Source: Gammaproteobacteria bacterium
Lineage (GTDB): Bacteria > Pseudomonadota > Gammaproteobacteria > Granulosicoccales > Granulosicoccaceae
Direction of reading: 5' to 3'
Assembly (NCBI GenBank): GCA_003511825.1
Contig: DOIU01000335.1
Coordinates: 1 to 5,615 of the forward strand
DNA length: 5,615 bases
The position numbers were made by a program, and so were the translations under genes. Positions 4,954-5,615 of this stretch are shown here, one piece after another. Each line of letters begins with the position of its first letter. The stretch's first letter is position 1. The notes beneath the pieces were generated by a model. It ran no database searches. It had not been told where the DNA came from and saw nothing but the letters and a program-made list of their open reading frames with translations.

Positions 4954-5615
4954 GAACAACAAATTCCAGCGGGCTCGGCTTGCCTTCGTCCCCGTTGACC
5001 GGAGTGATATCCTGCGGGCAGGCCGACATCACGGCGTAGACCGGCATCAGGGCTTTGAAGGTCATGCTGTCCCCCGGCTTTGACACCGGCGCAGCCCAGG
5101 CAAGGCTGCCATCAGGGTGAACCGGGACGTTCATCCACAGATTGAAGGGCGCCGGCACGAGCGGTGCTTTTTTCCCGATAGCAAGCAAGGCCTGCCTCAA
5201 GTTGTCGGCACATTTGTCGTGGTAATCAGCGACGCCCAATTGCCTGTACCGGTTGGCATCGCAAGCGGCGATCGTTGTGTCATGAACGCCCGGCGATGTG
5301 TCTTGGGCCAGCGTCAAAAGAGGATTGCGCAGATTGCTGACCAACCTGTCGCCGACCTTTGGGAAAACAGACAGAAGATCCGTGTGCACATGCGGCATTG
5401 ACATGTATTCATGCAGTTCCGCCGCATTGAACGCCCAGAAATCGCAGACTTGCCAGCCGGCCGGATTGGTGATGGTCAAAGTCTGTCCGGCTGTCAAACG
5501 CACCGCGACACCGCAACGTGCCGGCACTGTATACCGTTCTGAAATGACCGGGACGCCGTCGGCAGAGACCGTGCTGTCCAGCGTTTGATTGAAGCCATCG
5601 GGCTGGGAAGGGTCA
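4943..5615 (-). CDS. DUF1989 / urea carboxylase-associated family protein, 5' end outside the window
   Basis: The frame is open from the right edge to TGA at 4945-4943, about 224 codons. A GTG at 5527 could start it, but the 29 codons before it continue as coding sequence (ISERYTVPARCGVAVRLTAGQ spans the GTG), a block normally found near the start of this family, so the gene is cut by the edge. Numbered from that GTG, motifs are: GWQVCDFWAFN (24-34); PGVHDTTIAACD (79-90) and ADYHDKCADNLRQAL (100-114), giving the Cys89-His103-Cys106 likely zinc triad; FNLWMNVPV (128-136); and SACPQDITPVNG (168-179). DUF1989 includes the CgdA/CgdB subunits of carboxyguanidine deiminase, which act with urea (guanidine) carboxylase and allophanate hydrolase. 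None of those partners is visible here, and a second DUF1989 gene could lie just upstream. Family is sure, reaction is not. Confidence 0.88.
   Translation of the reverse strand, partial: DPSQPDGFNQTLDSTVSADGVPVISERYTVPARCGVAVRLTAGQTLTITNPAGWQVCDFWAFNAAELHEYMSMPHVHTDLLSVFPKVGDRLVSNLRNPLLTLAQDTSPGVHDTTIAACDANRYRQLGVADYHDKCADNLRQALLAIGKKAPLVPAPFNLWMNVPVHPDGSLAWAAPVSKPGDSMTFKALMPVYAVMSACPQDITPVNGDEGKPSPLEFVVHDG

Noticed and set aside
1..5615. tRNA or rRNA genes, CRISPR arrays, insertion sequences, attachment sites
   Set aside because: No cloverleaf with a conserved T-loop, no regularly spaced repeats, no transposase or integrase motifs and no terminal repeats with target duplications were seen.

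Overview
The window is a high-GC bacterial chromosome segment. The protein style and gene content look alphaproteobacterial, possibly Rhodobacteraceae/Roseobacter-like, but that is an impression and no marker gene is present. All five convincing genes lie on the minus strand, so transcription runs from right to left.

Layout, in transcription order. (1) 5615-4943: 3' part of a DUF1989 / urea-carboxylase-associated protein whose true start lies beyond the right edge. (2) 4953-3442: a metal-dependent amidohydrolase of the TRZ/ATZ/cytosine-deaminase type. (3) 3426-2539: a cytosolic NodB-fold (polysaccharide-deacetylase family) hydrolase of the PuuE / HpPgdA / cyclic-imide-hydrolase kind. (4) 2542-1271: an amidase-signature hydrolase. 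These four are packed with an 11-bp overlap, a 15-bp gap and a 4-bp ATGA overlap, which is a clear operon. (5) After a 95-bp gap comes azoR (1175-516), an FMN-dependent NADH-azoreductase/quinone reductase with its own good ribosome binding site, probably a separate unit. Downstream of azoR is a perfect 10-bp-stem inverted repeat (465-494).

The left 460 bases hold no convincing complete gene. Positions 1-69 look like the 5' end of another minus-strand gene running off the left edge. It is preceded by a perfect 8-2-8 palindrome (75-92) next to a -10-like box. The stretch 93-452 is more AT-rich, carries only small inverted repeats, and has no protein I recognise.

How the genes may work together: three consecutive enzymes attack C-N bonds in different ways. 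The amidohydrolase could deaminate or open a cyclic amidine/amide. The NodB-fold enzyme could open a cyclic imide or ureide ring. The amidase could release ammonia from the resulting half-amide or ureide. The DUF1989 protein belongs to the family of the carboxyguanidine deiminase subunits and has its Cys-His-Cys zinc-site pattern. The simplest reading is a catabolic operon for a nitrogen heterocycle (cyclic imide, ureide or guanidino-type compound). The substrate cannot be read from the sequence. No transporter or regulator of the operon is visible here.
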